DNA of 64,000 nucleotides from Rubrivivax sp. (GTDB lineage: Bacteria > Pseudomonadota > Gammaproteobacteria > Burkholderiales > Burkholderiaceae_C), in the NCBI GenBank assembly GCA_022842305.1, contig JALHPY010000002.1:80573-144572 (forward strand). The letters run 5' to 3'. The notes under the pieces were generated by a model. The model was not told where the DNA came from. It did no database searches and worked only from the letters and a program-made list of their open reading frames with translations. Both the position numbers and the translations under genes were made by a program. Positions 17,237-26,272 of the stretch are shown one piece after another (the stretch's first letter is position 1; each line of letters opens with the position of its first letter).

Positions 17237-17752
17237 TCAGTCGTTGTAGCGCGGCGGGTCGGGGTCTTCGTCCCAGCCCTCTTCTGGCTGCGGCACCTTC
17301 TTCATCCAGGCCTGCACCAGCTGCACGTGCTCGTGCTCCTCGGCCTGCATCTCCAGCGCGGCCTGGCGCACGTCGTCCTGCGTGGCGGCCTCGGCCAGTT
17401 GGCCGAAGAAGGCCTCGGCACGCTGCTCGGCAGCCAGCGCCACGTGCAGTGCGTGCAGCGGCTGCATCAGGTAGTGCACGTCCTCCAGCGGTGCGGTCTC
17501 GGGGGCCTCGAAGCCGGGCCAGTCGGTCACGGCCACGCGCGGCGCAGTGGCCTCGGTCCAGCCCATGCGCGCCATGATCTCGGCCACGTGCTTGGCCTCG
17601 TAGCCGGCCATGGTGCGGAACAGCGCCGCCACCTCGCGGTTGTTGTGCTCCTCCATGGCGTCGGCGAACTCGTTGTAGCGCTGCACGGCCTCGCGCTCCA
17701 TCAGCAGCGCCTGGGCCATGAACTCTTGCAGCGTGCGCGGCGCGGCCTTCAC
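17237..17752 (-). CDS. ferritin-like di-iron protein
   Basis: A 171-residue four-helix protein of the ferritin/rubrerythrin type. Ligand motifs are complete: E21 in MEREAVQRY (helix 1), E52-x2-H55 in GYEAKH (helix 2), a Glu in LAAEQRAEAFF (helix 3) and E-x2-H in AEEHEHVQLVQAW (helix 4). There is no rubredoxin domain. The GTG start overlaps the korB stop, so it is co-translated with the ferredoxin reductant supply. A reasonable but unproven role is disposal of peroxide or oxygen, or iron storage, near the oxygen-labile reductases. Paralogues are at 47442-47939 and in the N-terminus of the ligase at 49517-51676. Confidence 0.78.
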   Translation of the reverse strand: MKAAPRTLQEFMAQALLMEREAVQRYNEFADAMEEHNNREVAALFRTMAGYEAKHVAEIMARMGWTEATAPRVAVTDWPGFEAPETAPLEDVHYLMQPLHALHVALAAEQRAEAFFGQLAEAATQDDVRQAALEMQAEEHEHVQLVQAWMKKVPQPEEGWDEDPDPPRYND

Positions 17753-18588
17753 AGCACGAACTCCGCGGCCAGGTCGGCCACCGTGCGCGTGGGCTTGCCC
17801 GCGCGCGACTCGTAGGGGGGGCGCGTGCCGGCGTAGAGCACACCGAGGTTCATGCCGTCGTCGGCCATGATGCGGCGCGCCGCCAGCACCGGGTCGTCGG
17901 TGGCTTCGACCGGCGACGGGCGCACCTGGTTGCGCCAGTCGCGCTGCTCGGGTCTGAAGGTGACGCAGGGGCTCAGGATCTCGATGAACGAGAAGCCCGG
18001 GTGGCGGATGGCCTGGGCGATGAGACTGGCCGCGCCGTTGGGATCACCCGCAAAGCCGCGCGCCACGAAGCTGGCGCCGGCCGCCAGCGCGATGACCAGC
18101 GGGTGGAACGAGCGTATGCCGGTGCCGCCGGGCGAGAGCTTGTTGTCCCAGTCGGGCTCGGTGGTGGGTGAGGCCTGGCCCTTGGTCATGCCGTAGACGT
18201 GGTTGTCCATCACGATGTAGGTCATGTCGACGTTGCGCCGGCAGGCGTGCATGAAGTGGTTGCCGCCGATGGAATAGCCGTCGCCGTCGCCGCCGGTCAC
18301 CAGCACCGTAAGGTCGGGACGCGCCACCTTCAGCCCGGTGGCGGCGGCCAGCGAGCGGCCGTGCACGCCGTGGAAGCCGTAGCAGGTGGTGTAGGCCGGG
18401 ATGCGCGACGAGCAGCCGATGCCCGAGACCACCGCCACCTCGTGCGGCGGCAGCTGCAGCTGGGCCAGCGCCTTGGTGATGGCGCTCAGCACGGTGAAGT
18501 CACCGCAGCCGGGGCACCAGATCGGCTTGTAGCCGGACTTGTAATCGGCCGCGGTCAGCACGGCCACGGGGGTGGTGACGTCGTTCAT
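17749..18588 (-). CDS. korB: 2-oxoglutarate:ferredoxin oxidoreductase, beta subunit
   Basis: A 279-residue thiamine diphosphate subunit of a 2-oxoacid:ferredoxin oxidoreductase. Seen are KPIWCPGCGDFTVLSAITKAL (C-x2-C), VSGIGCSSRIPAYTTCYGFHGVHGRSL and the TPP motif TGGDGDGYSIGGNHFMHACRRN running to VMDNHVYGMTKGQASPTT. In Thauera aromatica KorAB oxidises 2-oxoglutarate and reduces the ferredoxin that drives benzoyl-CoA reductase. Its divergence from the bcr operon across a shared operator region supports that role. The start at 18588 overlaps the korA stop by 4 bases. The exact 2-oxoacid cannot be read from sequence. Confidence 0.9.
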   Translation of the reverse strand: MNDVTTPVAVLTAADYKSGYKPIWCPGCGDFTVLSAITKALAQLQLPPHEVAVVSGIGCSSRIPAYTTCYGFHGVHGRSLAAATGLKVARPDLTVLVTGGDGDGYSIGGNHFMHACRRNVDMTYIVMDNHVYGMTKGQASPTTEPDWDNKLSPGGTGIRSFHPLVIALAAGASFVARGFAGDPNGAASLIAQAIRHPGFSFIEILSPCVTFRPEQRDWRNQVRPSPVEATDDPVLAARRIMADDGMNLGVLYAGTRPPYESRAGKPTRTVADLAAEFVL

Positions 18589-20393
18589 GCGGGGACCCTT
18601 TCAAGGGCAGCGGCGCGCTGCCATTCGACGATGACAGCGGCCAGTTCGGCGGGCCGCAGCGGCAGCGGGCCGGGGCGGTGGAAGCTGCGCGGCTTGCCCG
18701 GCAGGTCATACATGGCACGCAGGTAACGGTACAGCTGCGCGCCGTGGTTCTGCTCGACCACCAGCACGCGCGTCACGCCGGCCAGGGCTGCGTCCAGCTT
18801 CTCGGGCAGGGCCGGGGCCAGCAGGCGCAGGCTGATCAGCCGCGTCGGGCAGCCGGCGGCATTGGCGCGCGCCACGGCCTCGCGCACGGTGCCGGTGACC
18901 GAGCCGAAGGTGATCACCGCGCATTCCTCGGCGCAGTCGCCCTGCCCTTCCACGTCGGCCCAGCGCGGGCCGTAGTCGAACAGCGCCAGCTTGCGCTCGC
19001 GCTTGGCCAGCTGCAGCAGGTGGTCGCGCGACTGGCTGCTGGGGATGCCGGCCTCGGTGTGCTCAAGCCCGTCTGCCGTGTACACCACGCCCGGCGTGCC
19101 GGGGATGGCCATGGGCGACACGCCGCTGGGGGTGTCGCGGTAGCGCTTGTAGTCGGCCGTGTGCGCGGCCACGGTCTGGCGCTGCGCCACCGGGCCGCCT
19201 TCGGGCGGCTCGTCGATGATGGCGCGCGACTGGCCCATGAACTGGTCCGACAGCACGATGGCCGCCGTCTGCAGCGCCTCGGCCAGCTGCACCGCCCACT
19301 GGGTGGCGTGCAGGCAATCGGCGATGGAGTTGGGCGCCACCACCAGGCGCGGCGCGTCACCGGGCAGGCCGCTCACGGCGAATGCCAGGTCGCTCTGCTC
19401 GCTCTTGGCCGGGATGCCGGTGGACGGGCCGCCGCGCATCACGTCGACCACGACGATGGGCACCTCGGCGCAGACCGCCAGGCCGATGGCCTCGGTCATC
19501 AGCGCCAGGCCGGGGCCGGCTGTGGCGGTGAGCGACGGCACGCCGCCGTAGCTGGCGCCGATGATCATGTTGACCGAGGCCAGTTCGTCCTCGGCCTGCA
19601 GCAGGCTGCCCCCCACGCGGGTGAGCGCCGGTGCCATCCACTCCAGCAACTCGGTGGCCGGGGTGATGGGATAGGCGGCGACGAAGCGGATGCCGCCGCG
19701 CACGGCGCCGTAGCCCGCGGCCTCGTTGCCGCTGATGAGCCAGCGCCTGGCGGTGGCCGCAGCACCCGCTTCCAGCCGCGCCATGCCCTGCATCGCGGCG
19801 TGGGCCGATGCTTGTTCGAAGCCCTTGTGCAGCGCCGCCAGGTTGGCGACCAGGCCTTCATCGGCGCGCTTCCAGGATGCGCGCAGCGCCGCTTCCAGCG
19901 CCGTGATCGGCAGGCCGCACAGGCCGCCGGCCAGGCCCAGCGCGATCATGTTGACCCAGCAGCCGGGGATGGCCTTGGCCATCTTCTTGAGCGGCAGCGC
20001 CACGCAGGCGGCGCCGCTGCGCGCAAAGACCTCGGGCGCGTCGCCCTCGTCGCTGTCGCCGATGACCAGGCTGCCGGCGTGCAGCGGGATCTCGTCGGCG
20101 AAGCGGTTGACGTTGCCCCAGTCCATGGCCAGCAGCAGGTCGAAGTGGTCGCCCAGCGCGTCCTGCGGCGTGCGGCCCAGGCGCAGCAGGCCGGCGGCTT
20201 CACCGCCGCGGATCTGCGGGCCGCTGGTGCGCACCATCAGGCCGTACAGGCCGGCGCGCGCGGCGGCGTCCAGCAGCATGGTGCCGGCCGTCATGACGCC
20301 GCTGCCGCCGCTTCCGGCCAGGGCCAGCGCGACGAAAGCGCCGCCGGGCGGGCCGGCGGCGCGCTGGGCTTCGGGGTTGCTAGGGGTTTGCAC
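18585..20393 (-). CDS. korA: 2-oxoglutarate:ferredoxin oxidoreductase, fused gamma-alpha subunit
   Basis: A 602-residue protein in which the gamma domain (about 20-200, ALAGSGGSGVMTAGTMLLDAA and VRTSGPQIRGGEAAGLLR) precedes the alpha pyrimidine-binding domain (SGNEAAGYGAVRGGIRFVAAYPITPATELLEW, then RGGPSTGIPAKSEQSDL). This gamma-alpha fusion is usual for KorA of the Thauera kind. With KorB it generates low-potential reduced ferredoxin from 2-oxoglutarate. The GTG at 20393 is chosen because AAGGAG precedes it at 20399-20404; upstream in-frame codons lie in the control region. It is first in the minus-strand korA-korB-ferritin-ridA unit and faces the bcr operon. Confidence 0.9.
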   Translation of the reverse strand: MQTPSNPEAQRAAGPPGGAFVALALAGSGGSGVMTAGTMLLDAAARAGLYGLMVRTSGPQIRGGEAAGLLRLGRTPQDALGDHFDLLLAMDWGNVNRFADEIPLHAGSLVIGDSDEGDAPEVFARSGAACVALPLKKMAKAIPGCWVNMIALGLAGGLCGLPITALEAALRASWKRADEGLVANLAALHKGFEQASAHAAMQGMARLEAGAAATARRWLISGNEAAGYGAVRGGIRFVAAYPITPATELLEWMAPALTRVGGSLLQAEDELASVNMIIGASYGGVPSLTATAGPGLALMTEAIGLAVCAEVPIVVVDVMRGGPSTGIPAKSEQSDLAFAVSGLPGDAPRLVVAPNSIADCLHATQWAVQLAEALQTAAIVLSDQFMGQSRAIIDEPPEGGPVAQRQTVAAHTADYKRYRDTPSGVSPMAIPGTPGVVYTADGLEHTEAGIPSSQSRDHLLQLAKRERKLALFDYGPRWADVEGQGDCAEECAVITFGSVTGTVREAVARANAAGCPTRLISLRLLAPALPEKLDAALAGVTRVLVVEQNHGAQLYRYLRAMYDLPGKPRSFHRPGPLPLRPAELAAVIVEWQRAAALERVPA

Positions 20394-20486
20394 GGGTACT
20401 CCTTGGCTCGGGTGGCGCCCGTCTGGGCTTGCGCCGCATTCTGGACTGACAAGGATCAAGTTGGGAACTGAAGCTTCACGCGGCAC

Positions 20487-20516
20487 TTGCTTAAATAAGC
20501 ATTGCGGTACCACAAT
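20487..20516 (+). promoter_or_regulatory. predicted promoter with overlapping palindromic operator, site 2 (had-oah-dch-bcr)
   Basis: TTGCTT (20487-20492), an 18-base spacer and CACAAT (20511-20516) form a candidate sigma-70 promoter about 90 bases before had. The motif ATTGCGGTACCACAAT (20501-20516) covers the -10 element and is palindromic at 7 of 8 positions, so a bound protein would block RNA polymerase. The same spacing and the downstream bases ACAMCAATAG recur at the hcr promoter. Just left is a second dyad, GCTTA-AA-TAAGC (20489-20500). Confidence 0.6.
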
Positions 20517-20607
20517 ACAACAATAGCGACGGAGCCCACATCCGTCAAGGCGCTACGCCAGACGGCCCCCGGGCCGCGACCGGCCCACCGCACAAGAGGA
20601 GACAGGC

Positions 20608-21675
20608 ATGAGCATCCCCGCCCACCGCTGGCTGATGACCGGCGTGAACCAGCCGCTGCAGCGCGACAGCTTCAGTGCCCAGCCCGGCGCCGGCGAGGTG
20701 GTGGTGGCGGTGGCCGGCTGCGGCGTGTGCCACACCGACCTGGGCTACTACTACGACGGCGTGCGCACCAACCAGCCGCTGCCGCTGGCCCTGGGGCACG
20801 AGGTCAGCGGCCGCGTGGTGGCCTGCGGCGCCGGCGCCGAACACTGGGCCGGCCGCGCCGTCATCGTGCCGGCGGTGCTGCCTTGCGGCACCTGCGACCT
20901 GTGCCAGCGCGGCCTGTCCACCATCTGCCGCGCGCAGAAGATGCCAGGCAACGACATCCAGGGCGGCTTTGCCAGCCACATCGTCGTGCTCGGGCGCGGC
21001 CTGTGCGCCGTGGACGAGCAACGCCTGGCGGCGGCCGGCCTGACGCTGCCGCAGGTGTCGATCGTGGCCGACGCGCTGACCACGCCCTACCAGGCCGTCA
21101 GCCGCGCCGGCGTGACGCCCGGCAGCCTGGCCATCGTGGTGGGCGCCGGCGGCGTGGGCGGCTACTGCGTGCAGGTGGCGCATGCCTTCGGCGCCACGGT
21201 GGTGGCCATCGACGTGGACGACGCCAAGCTGCAGGCCATCGCCGGCCACGGCGCCGCCCTCACCCTGAACAGCCGGCAGATGGACGCCAAGGCGCTGAAG
21301 GCCGCGATCTCGGCCTTCGCCAAGGCCCAGGGGCTGCGCAGCACCGAGTGGTTCATCTTCGAATGCTCGGGCACGGCGCCGGGGCAGCTGGCGGCCTACG
21401 GCCTGCTGGTACACGGCGCCACGCTGTCGGTGGTGGGCTTCACGATGGACAAGGTCGAAGTACGGCTGTCCAACCTGATGGCCTTCGACGCGCGCGCCAT
21501 CGGCAACTGGGGCTGCCCGCCCGAGGCCTATCCCGCCGCGCTGGACCTGGTGCTGGACGGCCGCGTGCAGATCGCCCCCTTCGTGGAAACGCACCCCCTG
21601 GACGACATCAACCGCGTCTTTGCCGCCGTGCACCACCGCGAAATAAAGAAGCGGGCCGTGATGGTCCCCGCCTGA
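20608..21675 (+). CDS. had: 6-hydroxycyclohex-1-ene-1-carbonyl-CoA dehydrogenase
   Basis: A 355-residue zinc alcohol dehydrogenase family enzyme that oxidises 6-hydroxycyclohex-1-ene-1-carbonyl-CoA to the 6-oxo compound with NAD+. Catalytic zinc region [15 protein letters not shown], structural zinc cysteines [16 protein letters not shown], and nucleotide-binding [13 protein letters not shown] are all visible. The block [15 protein letters not shown] is standard for the family, while [17 protein letters not shown] is specific to Had. It is the first gene of the dearomatisation operon, preceded by AGAGGAGACAGGC. Order here is had-oah-dch, unlike dch-had-oah in Thauera aromatica as I recall it. 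Confidence 0.93.
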   Translation: MSIPAHRWLMTGVNQPLQRDSFSAQPGAGEVVVAVAGCGVCHTDLGYYYDGVRTNQPLPLALGHEVSGRVVACGAGAEHWAGRAVIVPAVLPCGTCDLCQRGLSTICRAQKMPGNDIQGGFASHIVVLGRGLCAVDEQRLAAAGLTLPQVSIVADALTTPYQAVSRAGVTPGSLAIVVGAGGVGGYCVQVAHAFGATVVAIDVDDAKLQAIAGHGAALTLNSRQMDAKALKAAISAFAKAQGLRSTEWFIFECSGTAPGQLAAYGLLVHGATLSVVGFTMDKVEVRLSNLMAFDARAIGNWGCPPEAYPAALDLVLDGRVQIAPFVETHPLDDINRVFAAVHHREIKKRAVMVPA

Positions 21676-21703
21676 ACCCCCAAGCCTTGCAGGAGCCCCG
21701 CCC

Positions 21704-22813
21704 ATGAACACCCCCCGTACCTTCAAGAACCACGATCTGGTGGACGACACCAGCAAGCCCGGCGTACGCGTCGAGAAGCGCCCTGCCAGGCGCCCCAACG
21801 GCGAAGTGGTGCCCGGCCTGTACAACACCTGGATCACGCTGGACAACCCCAGCCAGTACAACAGCTACACCACCGACATGGTGAAGGGCGTGATCCTGGC
21901 CATGCGCGCGGCCAGCAATGCGCGCGACGTCAACTGCGTGGTCTTTACCGGCACGGGAGACAAGGCCTTCTGCACCGGCGGCAACACCAAGGAATACGCC
22001 GAGTACTACGCCGGCCACCCGCAGGAATACCGCCAGTACATGCGGCTGTTCAACGACATGGTGTCGGCCATCCTGGCCTGCGACAAGCCGGTGATCTGCC
22101 GCGTCAACGGCATGCGCATCGGCGGCGGGCAGGAGATCGGCATGGCCTGCGACTTCTCGGTATCCAGCGACCTGGCACGCTATGGCCAGGCCGGGCCCAA
22201 GCACGGCTCGGCGCCCATCGGCGGCGCTACAGACTTCTTGCCCGTGATCGTGGGCGCCGAGCGCGCCATGGCCGCCTGCGTGCTGTGCGAACCCTTCAGC
22301 GCGCACAAGGCCTACCAGATGGGCATCCTCACCGACGTGGTGCCGGCGCTCAAGGTCGATGGCAAGTTCGTCGCCAATCCGCTGGTGGAGACGCAGCGCC
22401 AGTACGACGAATTCGGCCGCAACGCCTACGGCGAGGCCAAGACCGGCGCGGCGCTGGATGAAGGCAAGGCGCTGATGAAGCGCGGCACGGTGGACCTGGG
22501 CATGCTGGACGCGCGCGTGGAAGAGCTGTGCGCCAAGATCCTGCTGACCTTCCCCGACTGCACCACCAAGACGCTGGAAGAACTGCGCAAGCCCAAGCTC
22601 GAGGCCTGGAACCGCAACAAGGAAGACTCGCGTTCCTGGCTGGCGCTGAACATGATGACCGAGGCCCGCAGCGGCTTCACCGCCTTCAACGAAGGCCCCA
22701 AGGACGACCGCGAGATCGACTTCGTGCTGCTGCGCCAGAAGCTGGCCGCGGGGCAAAGCTGGGTGGGCAGCCTGCACGACGAGATCCAGCCGGGCGCCAA
22801 GAACCATGGCTGA
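21704..22813 (+). CDS. oah: 6-oxocyclohex-1-ene-1-carbonyl-CoA hydrolase (ring-opening)
   Basis: A 369-residue crotonase-superfamily enzyme of the Oah/BamA type. It adds water to the double bond and hydrolyses the C-C bond, giving 3-hydroxypimeloyl-CoA. Diagnostic segments are GLYNTWITLDNPSQYNSYTTDMVKG, GDKAFCTGGNTKEYAEYYAGHPQEYRQYM, RVNGMRIGGGQEIGMACDFSVSSD and QAGPKHGSAPIGGATDFLP. Full length is as in Thauera and Geobacter homologues. It begins 28 bases after had with a CAGGAG site. It is the committed ring-cleavage step in this operon and functionally parallels BadI encoded at 15196. Confidence 0.95.
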   Translation: MNTPRTFKNHDLVDDTSKPGVRVEKRPARRPNGEVVPGLYNTWITLDNPSQYNSYTTDMVKGVILAMRAASNARDVNCVVFTGTGDKAFCTGGNTKEYAEYYAGHPQEYRQYMRLFNDMVSAILACDKPVICRVNGMRIGGGQEIGMACDFSVSSDLARYGQAGPKHGSAPIGGATDFLPVIVGAERAMAACVLCEPFSAHKAYQMGILTDVVPALKVDGKFVANPLVETQRQYDEFGRNAYGEAKTGAALDEGKALMKRGTVDLGMLDARVEELCAKILLTFPDCTTKTLEELRKPKLEAWNRNKEDSRSWLALNMMTEARSGFTAFNEGPKDDREIDFVLLRQKLAAGQSWVGSLHDEIQPGAKNHG

Positions 22814-23627
22814 GGAAGCGAGCACAGTCCCCTCGGGGGACCGGGCGCGGTACTCCGCGACCGAGGGGCCATTGAAAGTCTGGCTGGAGCACGACGGCGC
22901 CCTGCTGCGCCTGCGCCTGGCCCGGCCCAAGGCCAACATCGTGGACGCGCAGATGATCGCCGCGCTGCAGGCGGCGCTGGACGCACACCGCGCCACTCCC
23001 GGCCTGCGCGGCGTGCTGCTGGACGCCGAAGGCCCGCACTTCAGCTTTGGCGCCAGCGTCGAAGAGCATGTGGCCGAGCGCTGTGCCGCCATGCTGGCCA
23101 GCCTGCACGCGTTGGTGCTGACGATGGCTGCGTTTCCGCTGCCCATCCTGGTGGCCGTGCGTGGCCAGTGCCTGGGCGGCGGGCTCGAGGTCGCCCTGGC
23201 CGGCGGCCCAATCTTTGCTCACCCCGAAGCACAGTTCGGCCAGCCCGAGATCAAGCTGGGCGTGTTTGCCCCCGCGGCCAGCTGCCTGCTGCCCTGGCGC
23301 ATCAACCAGAGCAGCGCCGAAGACCTGCTGTGGAGCGGCCGCAGCATCAACGGCACTGCCGCGCTGGCCCTGGGCCTGGTGCAGGCCCTGGCCGACGACC
23401 CCGCGGCCGCGGCACTGGCCTACTTTGACGAGCACCTGCTGCCGCGCAGCGCCGCCGCGCTGGCCCATGCCGTGGCCGCGGTGCGCGCGCCGCGCTTGCG
23501 TGAGCTTGCCCAGCGCCTGGCCGAGGTCGAGCAGCTGTACCTGGACGGACTGATGAAGACCTTCGATGCCAACGAAGGCCTGGCCGCCTTCATGGCCCGC
23601 CGCACGCCCACCTGGCAACACCGATGA
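22806..23627 (+). CDS. dch: cyclohexa-1,5-diene-1-carbonyl-CoA hydratase
   Basis: A 273-residue crotonase-family hydratase that adds water to the dienoyl-CoA made by benzoyl-CoA reductase. Close agreement with Thauera Dch is evident in LKVWLEHDGALLRLRLARPKANIVD (shown in part), LLDAEGPHFSFGASVEEH, GQCLGGGLEVALAGG, and FGQPEIKLGVFAPAASCLLP. ATG 22806 overlaps the end of oah by 8 bases and adds about 13 residues before the conserved start, as compared with Thauera; a later start is possible. The stop overlaps an ATG at 23624, but bcrC more probably starts at 23642. Confidence 0.93.
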   Translation: MAEEASTVPSGDRARYSATEGPLKVWLEHDGALLRLRLARPKANIVDAQMIAALQAALDAHRATPGLRGVLLDAEGPHFSFGASVEEHVAERCAAMLASLHALVLTMAAFPLPILVAVRGQCLGGGLEVALAGGPIFAHPEAQFGQPEIKLGVFAPAASCLLPWRINQSSAEDLLWSGRSINGTAALALGLVQALADDPAAAALAYFDEHLLPRSAAALAHAVAAVRAPRLRELAQRLAEVEQLYLDGLMKTFDANEGLAAFMARRTPTWQHR

Positions 23628-23641
23628 CAGGAGCCCCGCTC

Positions 23642-24823
23642 ATGAACACCAGCATCCCGAAGGTCACGCAGATCGTGCAGCGTTGCGAGGCGCTGTTCGA
23701 AGACCTGCACTTCAACGCCGTCAAGGACTGGAAGGCGGCAGTGCCCGGCCGCAAGGCCATCGGCTACATGCCGGTGTACGTGCCGCGCGAGCTGATCCAC
23801 GCCGCCGGCATGCTGCCCGTGGGCATCCTGGGCGGCGGCGACGCGCTCGAAGTGATACAGGGCGACGCCTACTACCAGAGCTACATCTGCCGCATCCCGC
23901 GCAGCACCATCGAACTGGGCCTGACCGGGCGGCTGGACTGCCTGGACGGCATGCTGTTTCCCAGCATCTGCGACGTGATCCGCAACCTCAGCGGCATGTG
24001 GCAGATGCTGTTCAAGGACAAGTTCGTGCGCTACATCGACGTGCCGCAGAACTATCAAGATGAGGTTGGCGGACGCTTCTACATGGAAGAGATGCAGATC
24101 CTGCGCGAAGAACTCGCCAAGCTGGGCGGGCGCGAGATCACCGACGACGACATCAACCGCAGCATTGCTGCCTACAACGACAACCGCGCCGCCATCCGCG
24201 ACCTGTACGCCTACCGGGCTGCCAAGCCCTGGCAGGCGCCCACGTCCGAGATCTACCTGGTGCTGCGCGCCGGCATGGTGCTGCCGGTGGAAGAGCACAC
24301 GGCCCTGGTGCGCGAGTACCTGGCCGCGGCCGAACTGCTGCAGCGTGTGAAGCGCGACAACGCCCGCGTGGTGCTCACCGGCGGCTTCTGCGAACAGCCG
24401 CCGCTGGCGCTGATCAAGTCGATAGAGATGTCGGGCTGCTACGTGGTGGACGACGACTTCATGCTCATCACGCGCTGGCTGCTGGACGAAGTGCCGACCG
24501 ACGGCAACCCGCTGCAGGAGCTGTCGCGTGCCTTCCTGCACCGCAGTGCCAGCACAGCGGCCAAGTACGACGCCACGCGCGAGGAAAAAGGCGTGTTCCT
24601 GATGAAGCAGGTCAAGACGCGCGGCGCCGAAGGCGTGATCTTCGCCGCCCCGTCCTTCTGCGACCCGGCGCTGCTGGAGCGGCCCATGCTGCAGGACGTG
24701 CTGACCAAGCACGCCATCCCGCACACCGCCTTCAAGTACGCCGAGAACACCGGCCAGATGGCGCCGATCCGCGAACAGGCGGGCACCTTCGCCGACTCGA
24801 TCAAGCTCTGGAACGCCGCTTAA
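23642..24823 (+). CDS. bcrC: benzoyl-CoA reductase, subunit BcrC
   Basis: A 393-residue substrate-side subunit of class I ATP-dependent benzoyl-CoA reductase, in the 2-hydroxyacyl-CoA dehydratase (HgdB) superfamily. Conserved cysteines are in YQSYICRIPRSTIELG, GMLFPSICDVIRNLSGMWQ, TGGFCEQPPLALI and APSFCDPALLERPM. With BcrB it binds benzoyl-CoA and [4Fe-4S] clusters and performs the Birch-like two-electron ring reduction. An upstream ATG at 23624 exists, but ACAGGAGCCCCGCTC places the ribosome site correctly for ATG 23642. The set bcrC-B-A-D-fdx identifies the Thauera-type enzyme rather than the Azoarcus BzdNOPQ order. Confidence 0.95.
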   Translation: MNTSIPKVTQIVQRCEALFEDLHFNAVKDWKAAVPGRKAIGYMPVYVPRELIHAAGMLPVGILGGGDALEVIQGDAYYQSYICRIPRSTIELGLTGRLDCLDGMLFPSICDVIRNLSGMWQMLFKDKFVRYIDVPQNYQDEVGGRFYMEEMQILREELAKLGGREITDDDINRSIAAYNDNRAAIRDLYAYRAAKPWQAPTSEIYLVLRAGMVLPVEEHTALVREYLAAAELLQRVKRDNARVVLTGGFCEQPPLALIKSIEMSGCYVVDDDFMLITRWLLDEVPTDGNPLQELSRAFLHRSASTAAKYDATREEKGVFLMKQVKTRGAEGVIFAAPSFCDPALLERPMLQDVLTKHAIPHTAFKYAENTGQMAPIREQAGTFADSIKLWNAA

Positions 24824-24843
24824 AGCCGCAAGAGGACGACGCC

Positions 24844-26256
24844 ATGAACACCCCCATCGCCATGCCCACGCCCACCGGCAGCGCCAAGAAGCCGCCCAAG
24901 GTCGAGAAAGAAGACGCGATGTGGCTCCAGAAGGAGCTCATCAACAAGAACTACAGCGAACTGGCCAACGCCCGCGCCAACAACCAGAAGGTGGCGGCCA
25001 CCTTCGTGCCTGGCAACCTGAATGAGTTGCTGATGTGCTTTGACTTCGCGCGCAGCCTGCCCGAGACCAATGCGCTGCAGAACGGCATGCGCAAGAAGAG
25101 CGGCAAGATGATCATGGACGCCGAACGCGACGGCCAGAGCGAGGACGTCTGCACCTACGTCAAGGCCGACCTGGGCATGATGCTGGGCGGCGAGACCGGC
25201 CCCAACGGCGAGACCCTGCCCAAGCCCGACATCCTGCTGCTCAGCTACACCGGCTGCTTCACCTTCATGAAGTGGTTCGAGCTGATCCGCCACAAGTACG
25301 GCTGCGAAACCGTGATGCTGCACGTGCCCTACCAGGGCGAAGGCCGCATCGCGCCCAACATGCGCGACTACGTCGTGCGGCAGTTGAAGGAGACCGTGAT
25401 CCCGACGCTGGAGCGCGTCTCGGGCGTCAAGTTCGACATCGACCGCCTGCGCCAGTACATGCGCGAATCGGTCAAGGCCGAGGACGATCTGGTCAAGGTG
25501 CTGCAGTCGGCCAAGAACCGGCCCAGCCCCATCGACGGCTACTTCGGCGCCGTGTACTACATCGGCCCCATCTTCACCGCCTTCCGCGGCACGCCCGAGG
25601 CCACCGAGTACTACCGCGTGCTGCGCGCCGAGATCGAGGAGCGCGTGCGCCTGGGCCTGGGCCCGGTGACACCCGAGGGCGCGATGGGCGAAGAGAAGTA
25701 CCGCCTGGTGGTCGAGGGCCCGCCCAACTGGACCAGCTTCCGCGAGTTCTGGAAGATGTTCTACGACGAGGGCGCGGTGGTGGTCTCGTCCACCTACGCC
25801 AAGGTCGGCGGGCTGTACGACTTCGGCTTCCGCCACGACCCGGATCACCCGCTGGAATCGCTGGCCGACTACTGCCTGGGCTGCTACACCAACCTGAACC
25901 TGCCCTCGCGCGTGGACATGATCTGCAAGTACATCGACGAGTACCAGGCCGACGGCCTGCTGATCAACAGCATCAAGAGCTGCAACAGCTTCTCGGCCGG
26001 CCAGCTGCTGATGATGCGCGAGGTCGAGCGCCGCACCGGCAAGCCCGCGGCCTTCATCGAGACCGATCTGGTGGACCCGCGCTACTTCTCGGCGGCCAAC
26101 GTCAAGAACCGGCTCGAGAGCTACTTCCAGATGGTCAAGGCCAAGCGCGTGGCGGGCGTCACCGGGCTGGGCTCGGCCGGCATGTCCTTGCCTTCCGGGC
26201 TGGAAGGCCCGGGCGGACCCGGCGGCCCGATCATCCCCATCCACGCGGCCCACTGA
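24844..26256 (+). CDS. bcrB: benzoyl-CoA reductase, subunit BcrB
   Basis: A 470-residue second substrate-side subunit, also of the HgdB superfamily. Cysteines expected for cluster binding are in [54 protein letters not shown] (shown in part) and [18 protein letters not shown]. The conserved [25 protein letters not shown] block is also present. The C-terminus carries a Gly/Pro-rich tail ([16 protein letters not shown]). It begins 20 bases after bcrC with an AAGAGG site. It forms the dearomatising module with BcrC, re-reduced by the BcrA/BcrD activator. Confidence 0.95.
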   Translation: MNTPIAMPTPTGSAKKPPKVEKEDAMWLQKELINKNYSELANARANNQKVAATFVPGNLNELLMCFDFARSLPETNALQNGMRKKSGKMIMDAERDGQSEDVCTYVKADLGMMLGGETGPNGETLPKPDILLLSYTGCFTFMKWFELIRHKYGCETVMLHVPYQGEGRIAPNMRDYVVRQLKETVIPTLERVSGVKFDIDRLRQYMRESVKAEDDLVKVLQSAKNRPSPIDGYFGAVYYIGPIFTAFRGTPEATEYYRVLRAEIEERVRLGLGPVTPEGAMGEEKYRLVVEGPPNWTSFREFWKMFYDEGAVVVSSTYAKVGGLYDFGFRHDPDHPLESLADYCLGCYTNLNLPSRVDMICKYIDEYQADGLLINSIKSCNSFSAGQLLMMREVERRTGKPAAFIETDLVDPRYFSAANVKNRLESYFQMVKAKRVAGVTGLGSAGMSLPSGLEGPGGPGGPIIPIHAAH

Positions 26257-26272
26257 GAGCGAGGGCGACCAC

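Noticed and set aside
16828-17843. A 311-codon minus-strand frame overlapping RidA and the ferritin-like gene
   Set aside because: It is out of frame with both genes, which have clear family motifs, and has shadow-type composition.
18678-20471. A 597-codon open frame on the plus strand opposite korA
   Set aside because: It is rich in Arg, Gln, His, Ala and Gly in no domain pattern and lies antisense to the well-supported korA. GC-rich DNA produces such long shadows.
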